Source: Takakia lepidozioides (Eukaryota > Streptophyta > Takakiopsida > Takakiales > Takakiaceae). Taken from it: a stretch of 64,000 nucleotides of DNA. Under the pieces are notes generated by a model. That model had not been told where the DNA came from and ran no database searches. It was given only the letters and a program-made list of their open reading frames with translations. Below are positions 34,549 through 44,666 of this stretch, one piece after another. The stretch lies in the NCBI GenBank assembly GCA_030704615.1, contig CM060732.1, forward strand, positions 19,902,001 to 19,966,000, read 5' to 3'. The translations under genes and the position numbers were made by a program. Numbering within the stretch: position 1 is the first letter of the stretch; every line of letters begins with the position of its first letter.

Positions 34549-35270
34549 CACTACAACAGATCGCGGTATTTATAACTGTATATATAACTATTCTGCAGTC
34601 ATAAACGGTACATATGACTTCTATGACTGTAAGTCGTGCAAACCAAGTGAATACAATGAGTACAAGATGGTACGGTCCGGATGACTATAGTCAGATGAAC
34701 CAAGTGATATCTCTCACTGCAGTCATATATACCATCATACTGCACTCGCCGCTGCTGCGCCACGTAGCGAGGCGCAATTGATTAAAAATTAAATTAAATT
34801 AAATTAAAAACTAGAGAAATTTAAAACATATGTCGGACGTCGCGTCGCACCGCATTGTGCCACGTGGCATAATGTATTTTATAATAATGAAAAAAACCAC
34901 GTGGCAGCCCATCTAGGCTACCACGTGCTATCCCTAGCTCGCCTACTAACCCTAGGGCCATCTTATCCATTTGATTATACTTAGAGGAGTTTGAACCTGC
35001 AACCTCTTTACTATAAGAGTTGTAGTTCACTACCTGCTAACCAATACACCCATTAGTCATTCATGTGATCATATGGTGTTTTAATTGTATTATACACACC
35101 AAATTACAAAATCCCCAGTAGTCATCATGACTATGTAATCTCATCCATGTACACTGTAGTCATGGAAATGACTATGAATGGTGAGCATAATCTGGTCAAT
35201 TGCCGTTGACCAACCTTCCGCCCATTCCGGAGCCATGAAGTCATACAGACGACTACTTAGATAGTCGTTC
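34549..35270. mobile_element. Small CACTA derivative, right end lost
   Basis: The left end, CACTACAACAGATCGCGG followed by TTTATAACTG, matches the TIR and subterminal region of the 5.1-kb CACTA element. Near the right side, on the minus strand, CATGGCTCCGGAAT...TTGGTCAACG...TTGACCA matches the left subterminal region of the large element (about 24810-24855), but the last about 130 bases and the TIR are missing. The interior is non-coding and includes a tRNA-like relic on the minus strand at about 35051-34980. Confidence 0.65.
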
Positions 35271-35961
35271 ATATGGTTTAGAAGAATCCTTACGAGTCAG
35301 GGAATATGAGCTATTCCATTTGGAAGAAGTTCGAACAGATGTCGCAGATAACATGGCACGGATTCAGGAACAACGAAGGAAAAGAATATCCGAAGGGAAA
35401 GAGAAATCTTTCCAGGACGAGGACATTGTTTTGTGGTTACCAAAAATCAAGAAGATCAAACTGGGTGGAAAATTGAAAATGTCATGGATGGGACCATTTC
35501 AAATCAAAAAGGTACATGACAATGGAACTGTTGATTTGCAGACCTTGGAACAAGAATTCGTGGGACGAATTAATATTAACAAGTTAAAGGGCTACCAAGG
35601 AATACATGACAAAGCTCTTATACATGACTTATACGCCAACGAGGAAGATCAAACTGAAGATGAGGAGCGTGAAACTACCAGTGCATACTACATTCATAAC
35701 GACACGGTGAATCAGCATGTACTAAGACAGGTGGCAACACGAATTCAGGGCACCACGACAGCTAGATCACCATTCATCTGGAGGACAACATTACCGCCCC
35801 GTATACCGTATGGTGAACCATGGCCAGCACAGATGCCTTACAGAACCGTGAACGAATACGAAACGGCCAATGAGTCACTGCTTGTGTTAAACTCCGAGAT
35901 GTACGTTCCAGATCACCCCACCGACCGTGGTAATCATACACCACTACCCTTGGGATCATAA
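35271..35961 (+). pseudogene. pol: Integrase C-terminal part of the Ty3 element
   Basis: Resumes in frame with VREYELFHLEEVRTDVADNM, then EDIVLWLPKIKK, KMSWMGPFQIKKV and GRININKLKGY, the usual GPF/Y-type C-terminal domain of Ty3 integrases, followed by a charged tail to the stop at 35961. No chromodomain. Confidence 0.8.
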
Positions 35962-36250
35962 CACGGAGGCAAAACGACGGCGCAATCCAACGGATTGCCA
36001 AAAGACGGCGGATGATAAGGGCAAAACCATTAAACCAAGCTGCAAGTACTGCACCCAAGCCGCCCATTTAAAGATAGACCACGTACCAAAGTGGATGAAC
36101 ACATTCCAGAGGGATGAACAGAAACTGACCAAAACTGGACAATCATCAACGACCATCATTTTATTTTCCAATCACGAAGAAAAAAACAATGGAAGAAAAT
36201 CAAACACGAAAAGGATGAAGTTTTCTCAAAAACGTTACCAGAAGCTAAAT

Positions 36251-37030
36251 GCTTCTTGGTAAGCCTGGGCCCAACAATTAAAGCTAACTGCGCTTTAAAC
36301 TCAGACAACCAGCAGGACAGAATTACCTCCACGACAACCTTGAGAGAAGTTAGAGGAGTACCCCTACTTAAACCCAGAAGCGAACTCCTCACCTTCTCTT
36401 CCGCCAACTGGAAATTGTCGTATACACTACTTCCAGTGTGCTTCATACTCCTTGTGATACAGTGAAGTTGTGACTTGAAAAGTGACTCTAGGATTGTTGA
36501 GTTTTTGTACGAGGGCAAGAATGTTGGAAGACATGGTTCTTGTTCTACAAGTGCTGACCAAGACTTATCCCTGGAAACCCTTCAATCGATTTGGTTACCA
36601 TGATCTCGATGCAACAGTAAGAATCTTCAAAATTGGTGTGAAAAACAACAATGTTGCCAAAGCCATTGCCAAAGCAATCTACCCTCAACCCTCTAATCCC
36701 ATGGCCCTTCCCTTTTCCTTTCCTAGTGTCCCCACCCCCTCTTCTTGCCCTTTGTCTTTAACAATAAGGCTGCCCGGGTTGATCAAGGTCTCCCACATGC
36801 AAGATAGGACCTATTATATTGTAGCATAGAAGGAGGACTAAAAAGATTTGCAACAATGGATCCATTCAGCTTGGCCTCTGCCATGACTTTTGCAAAGACA
36901 CAGAAAAGGCAATATTGCAATTCCCCGCCATCGCAGACCTGTTGGGGCATCGCAATGCCGTCGCAATACCATCGCAAGGCGACCCCTGGAAGTCGCAACC
37001 CCCTACATTTACAATATCTATGATTGCGGA
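36251..37030. other. Non-coding region after the Ty3 element
   Basis: No recognisable gene. From about 36930 short repeats of ATCGCAA / GTCGCAA begin, and these become a palindrome cluster at 37.4-37.8 kb. Confidence 0.3.
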
Positions 37031-37049
37031 TTTTTCCTACGCAATGATT

Positions 37050-37380
37050 TTTGTTTTAGCTCTATTTTGTTCTGTGAATGCAAACCCCAGACCACTACAT
37101 CCATGGAAAAAATTGGACGATAAAAAAAAAACAAAAAACAAAGAGTTTCCTTCACTCACTATTGCGGAACTCTCTATGGAAAGTGCATGAAGTTGAAAAG
37201 AACTCAACTTCGGAGTGCAAATGAGGGAAGAAAATATGGTTTTCAGTCCAAATGATTTTTGTTCACTCCCAAAATTTGCACACGCATTGCAAACCCTATC
37301 ATTAAGCATATGGTCCAATAGTTTGCACGGATGTAGTGGTGCAAGGGTCGAATTCACAGAACAAAACACAGCCAAATTTT
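37050..37380. repeat. Inverted repeat (foldback) with ~60-bp arms
   Basis: Left arm about 37055-37113 (TTTTGTTCTGTGAATGCAAA ... CCACTACATCCATGG) pairs with the reverse complement of about 37317-37375 (TTTTGTTCTGTGAATTCG ... CCACTACATCCGTGC). Identity is roughly 80 percent by eye; the loop is about 200 bases. Confidence 0.7.
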
Positions 37381-37429
37381 TTTTATTACGTAGCAGCAAT
37401 CCCCAATCCTAGACCCCAAGGCAAGAAGG

Positions 37430-37800
37430 CACTTGCAACGCCCCAGCAGGCCTGCGACGTCGGGACGTCGCAAACCCCTGCGCGAGCTGGCTCGCACGCG
37501 CCTAAGTGTGAGGGGGTGTTGTTGCGATTCCCGGGAGTCGCAACCTTGCGGGAGCGTCGCAGAGGATACGTGCGACGCCCGGGCGTCGCAACCCCCAGCT
37601 TGCTGGCGGGTCATGCCCCAACTGCAGCGACGTAGTGGAATCGCAAGCTGGAGAAGCGTCACTGGAGCGGCGCGGCGGCGACGCGCCGACGTCGCAATTT
37701 TCGGGCCGGGCGCCTACGCGGCGCAGCACTCGCAGGAGGGTCGTCGTGTCTGGCGTGCTCGGGGTCCCGGCGTCGCTAACCCCCCCTAAACGTAGTAGTG
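37430..37800. repeat. Cluster of GTCGCAA palindromes upstream of copy 3
   Basis: 37571-37590 is a perfect 20-bp palindrome (TGCGACGCCC and its complement). 37453-37472 has perfect 9-bp arms TGCGACGTC / GACGTCGCA. 37521-37544 is a near-perfect 24-bp palindrome centred on CCCGGG. The region is strongly GC-rich compared with its flanks and sits where the 5' part of copy 3 should be. Confidence 0.8.
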
Positions 37801-37917
37801 GTGGGAGAGGATTGTGGAGTTCCTCAGCACGGTGCTTGTTGCCTTTTGCTTCTTCTGTGTTGTGGGCATGGCTCGTTTCAATCCACTTGAGCATTGCATT
37901 GCATGCTTGTTTGTAGG

Positions 37918-39357
37918 CTAAAATGACCAGATCCTGGGTGAACGGGAAGGAGAAGCCATATGCAGCCGAACTCATCATCTTGGACATCCCTGATGGGTTG
38001 CCAGTCCCGGATGTCCCTCCAATGGGTGCTTGTCCAGGTTGGAATGCTTTTGATGAGCGCTACTGGCGGTGGGTTTTCTCCTTTTGCAATTTCTTTCTGT
38101 CCGATGCAGGTGTTTTGGTGCTCATCCAGTCCATCGACCTTCGTTGTCGCCGTGCACTTGCCAGCTATTTGAAAGCCTCCGGTATGAGGGTCGTGAAGAC
38201 ATGGAATTGTGTGGAATTGTACCTGACAAAGGGGGATCGTCCGGGACAGATGGTAAATCTGCCTTCTTATTCCTCTTCTTGGTGGTTCTCGGATGGTGTT
38301 GCATAAGTCGCTCAAATGAATATGTAGGGGCCTGGTTTTCAAGCTTCTTAGTTCCTTGTCGATGTCCTGTTCGCAGACTCGTCTGTTTGAAGCTGTTTGT
38401 CTCGTTCGGGTGCATCAACCTACGACTCCAGCCGTCATTAGGGAGTTCGCCATCCCTCATGGGGGCAAGTTCATAGACGAGAGGATGGATCCGCCCACGG
38501 ATGACATGCACCACAACTACGTGGACAACAACGTGTGCTTGCGAAGGGGGAATGAGGTTCCTTGGAGAGGGGCCAGGGAGAGGAGCCCGGCTTTCATTCA
38601 AACGATTGTGGAGTGCTGCACCTACACCGACACCAGAGTTCTGGATTTGTCAATGGGCACAGGTTCGTCTCTTCAGCATTCACATTTGATCGGGTTTGTT
38701 TGAGCTTGCACTTTCAGCACTTCCCACCGTTCCAAATGAGTCTTCAATGTCTGTTTCTTTCCTTCTATTCCATTTGCAGGTGCTTCGTACCACGCTTGCA
38801 AGGCTAGTGCGCGACATCTTTTCGGGATCGAAGGGGATGCTGAGATTTACAAGAACCTCTTGATGGGTTTGGGTGGACACACTTCTCAAGTCCTTCCGAA
38901 GCCCCTTCCCGGTGATATTGATACAGGGGAGACATGCGACAAGGAGCTGGACTCCGACTTTGCCTATGAGTAAGTTCAACCTGTGGATGCTTGCATTCTT
39001 GTTTCAATACCCAGAATCACTATTCTTAAGGCAAAGTGCACATGGGAGACAACCTCTTCGTTGGACTTGTGCATTGTATCATTGTATTCAACATGGGTTT
39101 TTGTCGACTTGTGCAGGAGTCCGTGTGCTTCCACTGACCCTCCAGGGCTATCACACCTTTTTGGACTTGTTTCAAGTCCTCCTCAGTCTTACATGCTACC
39201 CGTCTATGCGGAGGCACTCGCAGCAAGCATGTCTGTTCATGGCACTCGCAGTCCAACCATCGACGGCCGTGGTGGAAGACGTGGTATTGGGGCCGGAATC
39301 TTTGTGGATGATATAGCACAGGAGGTCGATTATGTTTCTGATGACTGTGACACTTGA
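37918..39357 (+). pseudogene. N6/N4 DNA methyltransferase part of the ParB-methyltransferase gene, copy 3 (5' truncated)
   Basis: Exons: 37918-38252 (SWVNGKEKPYAAELI, ILDIPDGLPVPD, WNAFDERYWRWVF, FFLSDAGVLVLIQS); 38377-38662 (TRLFEAVCLVRVHQP, DDMHHNYVDNNVCL, WRGARERSPAFIQT, DLSMGTG); 38780-~38969 (ASYHACKASARHLFGIEGD); 39117-39357 (MLPVYAEALAASMSVHG; acidic end, stop TGA 39355). All four exons are open with canonical splice sites, so the methyltransferase half looks intact. The ParB-like and middle regions are missing; upstream sequence is a palindrome cluster. Exon 1 starts after TTGTTTGTAG, the equivalent of an internal acceptor in copy 2, so an ATG at 37923 would be a secondary start. Substrate base unknown. 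Confidence 0.72.
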
Positions 39358-40073
39358 TATCAAATTCTCTTTTACTTTTATTCGGGGCCTATTTTGAAAT
39401 GGGATGGTTGTGTGTCCTTGTTGTCCTGTTGCAATGTGTGCGTGGGATGCAAATTCCTGGGAACAAACTATCGTTGGAGATGGGGGTTGCATGGAGTGCC
39501 CGGATTGGTTCTTCAATCTCTTTGGTGTGTTCTTGAGCTCACAGGCTTGTGGCCATTGCATAAACAAACAAACGTCTTTGGTTTGGGCAGTGCATTCTCG
39601 CATCATTTGCTCGTTGGTCTTCAAGCCATTCCTGCCAGAAGAATGCTTGGTAAATCCATCGCGTTAAAGTCCACGTGATCAAAGATCGTTCAGACATTCT
39701 TCAAGTGAGCATCTATGATGTTCCCGCACATACCATACATGTTCGCAAGGGTGGTGAGTAAGAAAACATTTTGCAGGGATCCGCTTTGGATGATGTGAGT
39801 GTGCACCTGCTCACGACGTAGGCACATTCCAATGTAAGGGCTTGATATGTTAATAACGTCTAAATAGATGCAATGGATAGATACAATGGATGTAACACAT
39901 CCAGTCTGCATTCCCTTGAAAGGGCTGATCAACCCGCGGTAATAGGTGACACCCGCGGAAATAGGCCTTGTATGCAAGCTGACGTGACGTGAGCCTATGT
40001 TGGGCTCACGGGCTCCTGGGCTCACAGACTCACGCCTCCGGGCTCACGGAATAGCCCCCCCCCGACAAGTGAT
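39358..40073. other. 3' flank of copy 3 with CGGTAATAGG doublet
   Basis: No gene seen. 39932-39965 holds CCGCGGTAATAGG and CCGCGGAAATAGG about 20 bases apart, followed by GGGCTCACGGGCTC-type repeats to about 40045. The same combination of motifs occurs 3' of transposase A at 5207-5430. Confidence 0.4.
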
Positions 40074-40343
40074 GTGGGGGCCTCTATTGAAGTGCGTTCT
40101 GCCAAAGGAGAACCACAACTAGCGACGAGGTTGGCGTTCGATGTTCCTCTTCAGCTCGGGAGTTGGGAGGACGTGAGAACTTCACCATTTGCGAGATCGA
40201 TGGAGTGGATCTTTTTGGGGATAACCTTTTTGAGCAAATCCGGAGCGGTCATAGATGGCCGCAAGAGAATAGTCACGCTACCGTGTGGGAATGGTGACGA
40301 AGTTTTACGGGTGTCGGAAATGCCCAACCGAGTGGGAGGGTGA
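40074..40343 (+). pseudogene. Retrotransposon aspartic protease relic
   Basis: The 89-codon frame ends with MEWIFLGITFLSKSGAVIDG followed by RKRIVTL, which corresponds to the C-terminal half of a Ty3/gypsy protease (usual pattern I-L-G-M-D-F-L ... A-V-I-D). The active-site half, RT and LTRs are not found next to it, so only a fragment remains. Confidence 0.55.
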
Positions 40344-41576
40344 ATAAACCTGCTGACAGGAAAGGAGTGGGCAGTGGAGGAGCCACACGAACCCTAGGGC
40401 AGTTGCAGGGTTGAGTGGACCAAAAACGACAGATCCTGCTCCATGAAAGTCCATGACCAAAAACAAAAAATTGAGGATACTATCCCAAAATATTTGTTTA
40501 GTGATAGATAATGGTATACTGAACATATTTAGTAAAGAGTCCTACCCCAAATACTAAAGATATAATTCATTAAATATTTTAGTCTATTATTTAGAGAAAT
40601 TATGAAAAACTAAAAATTAGAGTTTACAAAAACATTTCAATATGACACCTAGCCATTGAAGATTATAGGTTTTTATACTTCTAGAAGAACAATTACACCC
40701 AAAATCCAAAAAACAAGATGAGCTATGGACTTTTCAAAAAACGCCTATTTTTTTTTACATATATTAGTCCAAATGACAAATAATTTTGCCACTTCAAATC
40801 CATACCTATGATGTGGACCAAAATGGCCACCTTATTTCCAAATTTCAATGGAATTCACCAATGGCATATAGAAAAACTTGAGTCCATTGTAATTCCCCTT
40901 GGATGGGAGTCACCCGATTTCAGCACTGCGCAAACACATGATTAATCCAATTTACCTCTCCCACTCAAGGTGATGCCAAAAAGCGGCATCATGAGCGTTC
41001 GCAAGCAATGTTGTTGCAGGAAGACGATCCTCGGGGATGATCATTCCTTGGCCTTGAAGTGGGCCAAGAAGAGTGCACTGTCGGGACTTGGAGGAAGTCG
41101 GCCGAACTAGCTAGTGGAGAGTAGAGTCAAGTGGGGGGTTGGTTCTTTGCCATGGGACGCCATGGTACGGAAACAAACTCCTTGATGTTGGACGCCACAA
41201 CTTGGATGTTAGTTTCTACAAAATGGACAAGTCGATGAGGACATCGACTCCCTGTTGGTAGGGGTGTGTGTCGCGGCCCTTTTCCTTTAGGCCTGGGGGT
41301 CGGGACACAAGAGGGGCTGCCCATGTGGTGAGGGCAGTGGCAACAATAGGTATGGGGGCTGAAGCACCCTTGAGTGCCCAAGGCACTCAAGGAGGCAGAG
41401 GCACTCACTAGGTGGAGCCCTGCACACCGGGTTGCGGCGGGGTGGTTCCACGAGGGGTGGTGGTAGCTTAGGGGGTCTTAGTGGGGGTGGCATAGGACTC
41501 ACCATGGGGCGGAGACCTTGTGGTGGGAGTCGTGGGGAGTCTTGGGACTCATCACGGTCCATTGGGGCCGTGGTGG
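40344..41576. other. AT-rich then GC-rich intergenic sequence, no gene seen
   Basis: 40450-40900 is AT-rich and featureless. 41100-41570 is GC-rich with repeated GGGACTCA / GGTGGG patterns and open frames on both strands but no recognisable domain. Confidence 0.3.
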
Positions 41577-42265
41577 GTGGGCCAAAACTCACCGCGACTC
41601 ATCACCAAGAGTCAAGGGTCTTCGTGGTGGTTCGCCATAAAAAGGCGGTGTTGTTTGTGAAACCCCCGCGGACAGTCACAGAAGTATCTACATTAACTAT
41701 GGAGTAGCCTTGAGGGTGTGAGACCTGTGGGATACTGACCTGCCCCAAAGCCATTAGGGAGAGGGAGTAGTAACCCCGAAAACGGTGCAAGCCCGTTGGT
41801 GACCAAAAATTAGTGAGTAAGCGTGCGAGCCGGAAAGCGACCAAGGTGTGGGGAGCTGTTCCAGACTGCCAACAACCAAAGCGAATTTCCATTAGGCCCA
41901 AAGTGAGCGAGGGTCTTGTAGAGGAGCAAATGAGGACCGTTATGTCCCGGTGAGCAGCCGAAGCTCCGAGTTGGCCCGGCGGCCAGTTTGGGAGTTAGAC
42001 ACGCGTATCAAAGCGAGTAACTATGACTTGAAGGGGAGCTTACCGAAGTGAGGTGCGCGACACTTGGTCGCTTTCCGGCTCGTTTGCTTGCTTCACTAGC
42101 TTTTGGTCGCTTAACGGGCTTGCACCGTTGTTGGGGTTACTACTTCCTATATATACTTCCGTAGGTGTCGAGGGGGGTCTCACAAACAACCCAAGTCCTT
42201 TTTGGTGAATCACCACTGTGAACCTCAATACCTTGTGATGAATCGCGGTGAGTCTTGGCCCACCT
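41577..42265. mobile_element. Foldback element with ~210-280 bp inverted arms
   Basis: The left arm begins GTGGGCCAAAACTCACCGCG (41577) and runs to about 41857. The right arm is its reverse complement, ending ...CGCGGTGAGTCTTGGCCCAC at about 42264 and starting near 42053. Shared blocks include GGTGCAAGCCCGTT and GAGCCGGAAAGCGACCAA. The left arm has about 65 extra bases around 41697-41765. The loop is about 195 bases. No coding capacity is seen, so it is probably a non-autonomous foldback or MITE-like transposon. Confidence 0.75.
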
Positions 42266-43329
42266 TGTATCAATATTGGCATGAAGTATTAGACCAAATT
42301 GAGCTAGTGCCACTACTTAGCATATACTTGTATTGGCCCAATATTGTGATTACCAGGCGAGATTCTTCTAGCCTTGGTAGATGGCTGAAAACTTGGTACC
42401 TGCTACCATTAGATCCATTTTTTGAGGAAAAACCTAGGTATGAGTGTTGACGACTCACACGATATAAATTGGATGCGGCTCTTTCATTAAGCAAGTGAAA
42501 ATCAGGTTTTGATGGGGTTGTTGTGATTGAGCCTCCACATGCTTCTTACTATCGTTCAATTCTTTGATCAAGTGTACAAGAAATATCAATATATAAATAC
42601 CAGACCGGTATTGATAATGCACTGGTATTGGTTTTTCAAAACTCTTGCTATTGATACCAGCATAACACCTCACCAATAATTTTTTTGACCACCGTAGTAT
42701 TCAAATATCCAAATTTTCCCAATACCACTGCTTCCCTAGTATTGCAATTGGATGAAGGCCTCTATACCAGTACTAGTTTGGTATGTTCAAAATGCAATAC
42801 TAGTCCAATACTGGTGAATTCGGGGTCACTACTTCAAGAAATGTTATCCTATAAGCCTTTACTTCAATTTACTAACTAAATGATCAAGACTTGGGGGGTT
42901 TCAATGTCAACATCTTTATGCAAATGGTAAAAAAAGAAACCGCTCCAAGTTGAATACTCAAACTTGGGCACAATGTGGTCTTTCTATCTTCTTAAGCAAT
43001 GGGGCATCATGTAGCCATTGGCCTTCCCTCGTGGGTCGGGATGAAGAAATCAATTGACGCCACTGCAAAAGTGACATTGCAAAGTCCAAGCTCACTTGAA
43101 TTTCGAACCGCTTAGGGCTAAATGCTTGTTCTATGCTTTGACTTAATTTCTTTCTTGGACATCCACTGTCTTTCTTCTTAGTTCTAACCGCATAGCTTTT
43201 GTTTTTCCTCTTGGGGACAGTTTTACACATTTGTACAGTCACCCCACTTGGGTCTTTTTATAAAGTTATGTTGTTAGCGTTTTTTTCTTTTTAGTTTTGG
43301 ACATCTGTCTCATTTTGGCTTATTCTTTG
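42266..43329. other. AT-rich intergenic sequence with CCAGTATTGG-like repeats
   Basis: Between about 42600 and 42830 degenerate ATACCAGTA / TACTGGTAT motifs recur in both orientations, suggesting another MITE-like relic. No coding region. Confidence 0.3.
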
Positions 43330-43333
43330 TTAA
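43330..43333. other. TTAA target site, left flank of piggyBac
   Basis: TTAA immediately precedes the left TIR. The counterpart after the right TIR at 52940-52943 is TTGA, one substitution away. Confidence 0.85.
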
Positions 43334-43347
43334 CCCCTAATGGACGA

Positions 43348-43368
43348 GGCGACCTGAATCGGGTCGCC
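43348..43368. repeat. Left subterminal hairpin of piggyBac
   Basis: Perfect 7-bp arms GGCGACC and GGTCGCC around a 7-nt loop, overlapping the inner end of the TIR. Confidence 0.8.
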
Positions 43369-44661
43369 GGAAAATTTTGAATGGATGAAAATCATCGAGA
43401 TGAACTCCGATGAAATCGAGCCCTGAATGAAAAATGTAGGAAATATAATTCTACGCCCCCCGGTGTGATGACACCCTAAGAACCCTAAAGGACAGCCGAC
43501 AGGATTTTTTGGAAAGCGTGGGGTACCCAAAAATCAGTGGTTTGGGGCCCTCCAGCAGGGTTGACTTGCCACGTGGCCGGCTAGATGGGGTCGGGTTCAT
43601 GTATTTGGCGGCGACGGGTGCCACCGGGGGCTGCATGTCCGCCCGTGCAAACAACGAGATCTCCCCCCGGCACGCGCGAAGGGTGGCGGGAGGTAGCAGG
43701 GGCGGGCACTTCGCCTCCTTCGTTCTCTCTCGTTTGTGCATGTTGGGGGCTCACAGCTTGTTGTGTGCAGATGGTGCATATCAGCCTTTTACGCTCATTC
43801 TTCCTTCCTGTGTCGATCCTATTTTTCCCTACATCTGCTTGATTGTTTTCTTTGTGTGCTTATTTGGGCTCTTCGCGATCTGGGTGTGTGGGCCGTTGTT
43901 CCGTTTTGCACTGCGGAGGTCTTGTTTGTCTTTATAAGAGTTGGCCGCTGCGTTTACATCTGCTGCTTCACCTGCATCTACCCCCGCGAGAAGGGCTGCG
44001 CAGCCACGAATTCAGTGCGCAGCCGTCTGTTGGCCTTAGGTCCGAGCTGGCCCATTTTCCTCCATTCCGCTTTTCGCTTTAGACCTCTTGCTTATGCTGC
44101 ATTCACGGGGGTGTTAGGGTTCAGAATGCCAACCGATTAGATTCTACAGCCTTGCCATCAGGGATGCTAATGTTTTTGCTTTGTGTTTCTTGATGTGGGC
44201 TGGATTTGGGGATTTGTTTTTTTGTTTTACATACGTAGGCCTGTAGTGATTGGGGTGATTGTCTGGATGGAAGGGAATCAATGGCACCTAAACGCAAGGC
44301 CCTTGCTGCAGCTTAAGACAATGGGCTATGGAGGAACAACATTGCATTGTGGAGCAGTGCAAGATAATCTTGGGCTGCATTTCTCTTGACTTCTTGTTAA
44401 GGTTGTCTGCCGCCACTTGCCAATCGCTAGCCTCGCCACCCTCGCCCTCACAACTTTCTTTTCCTGTTTAGACGTCAACTTGCTCTTGTTCTAGGTTGGA
44501 GAGAGAGAAGAGATGAGGATGACAATGACGGTTTTAGTGAGGCTGTGAATTTTGTGTTGAGAGAAGATGTCTGGCCCGATGCCAACAGTCAGCCGTCTGA
44601 AGGTTTTGGCTCGTACAGAGAGGTTTCTTCCTGCAAACTTGTGAGAGCACCTCCCAAGGGT

Positions 44662-44666
44662 GTCGT
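44662..44666. other. Target duplication GTCGT, left side of the chromovirus
   Basis: GTCGT here is repeated exactly at 49812-49816, just after the 3' LTR. Five bases is the usual length for Ty3 elements. Confidence 0.88.

Larger units (their letters stand above)
24247..36250 (+). mobile_element. Decayed Ty3/gypsy retrotransposon body, split by two CACTA insertions
   Basis: Order: PBS, leader ORF (24248-24607), [CACTA 24679-29814], Gag, zinc knuckles, protease, reverse transcriptase, RNase H, integrase N-terminal part, [small CACTA 34549-~35270], integrase C-terminal part ending 35961. Stops at 33166, 33511 and 33772 and a frame change near 30605 show it is inactive. No chromodomain is visible after the integrase. 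A 3' LTR matching 23.5-24.2 kb is absent, so the 3' end is arbitrary. Sequence from about 36250 to 36470 (ACTTAAACCCAGAAGCGAAC and following) looks LTR-like but does not match the 5' LTR. Confidence 0.75.

Noticed and set aside
36250-36480. 3' LTR partner of the LTR ending at 24246
   Set aside because: The sequence has LTR-like features but no visible similarity to 23500-24246.
42560-42880. Complete MITE built of CCAGTATTGG motifs
   Set aside because: Motifs are degenerate and no terminal repeats or target duplication could be placed.
43509-43937. Candidate N-terminal exon of piggyBac transposase in GC-rich sequence
   Set aside because: No similarity to piggyBac N-termini, and overlapping open frames on both strands suggest composition; the start near 44280 or exon from 44495 fits better.
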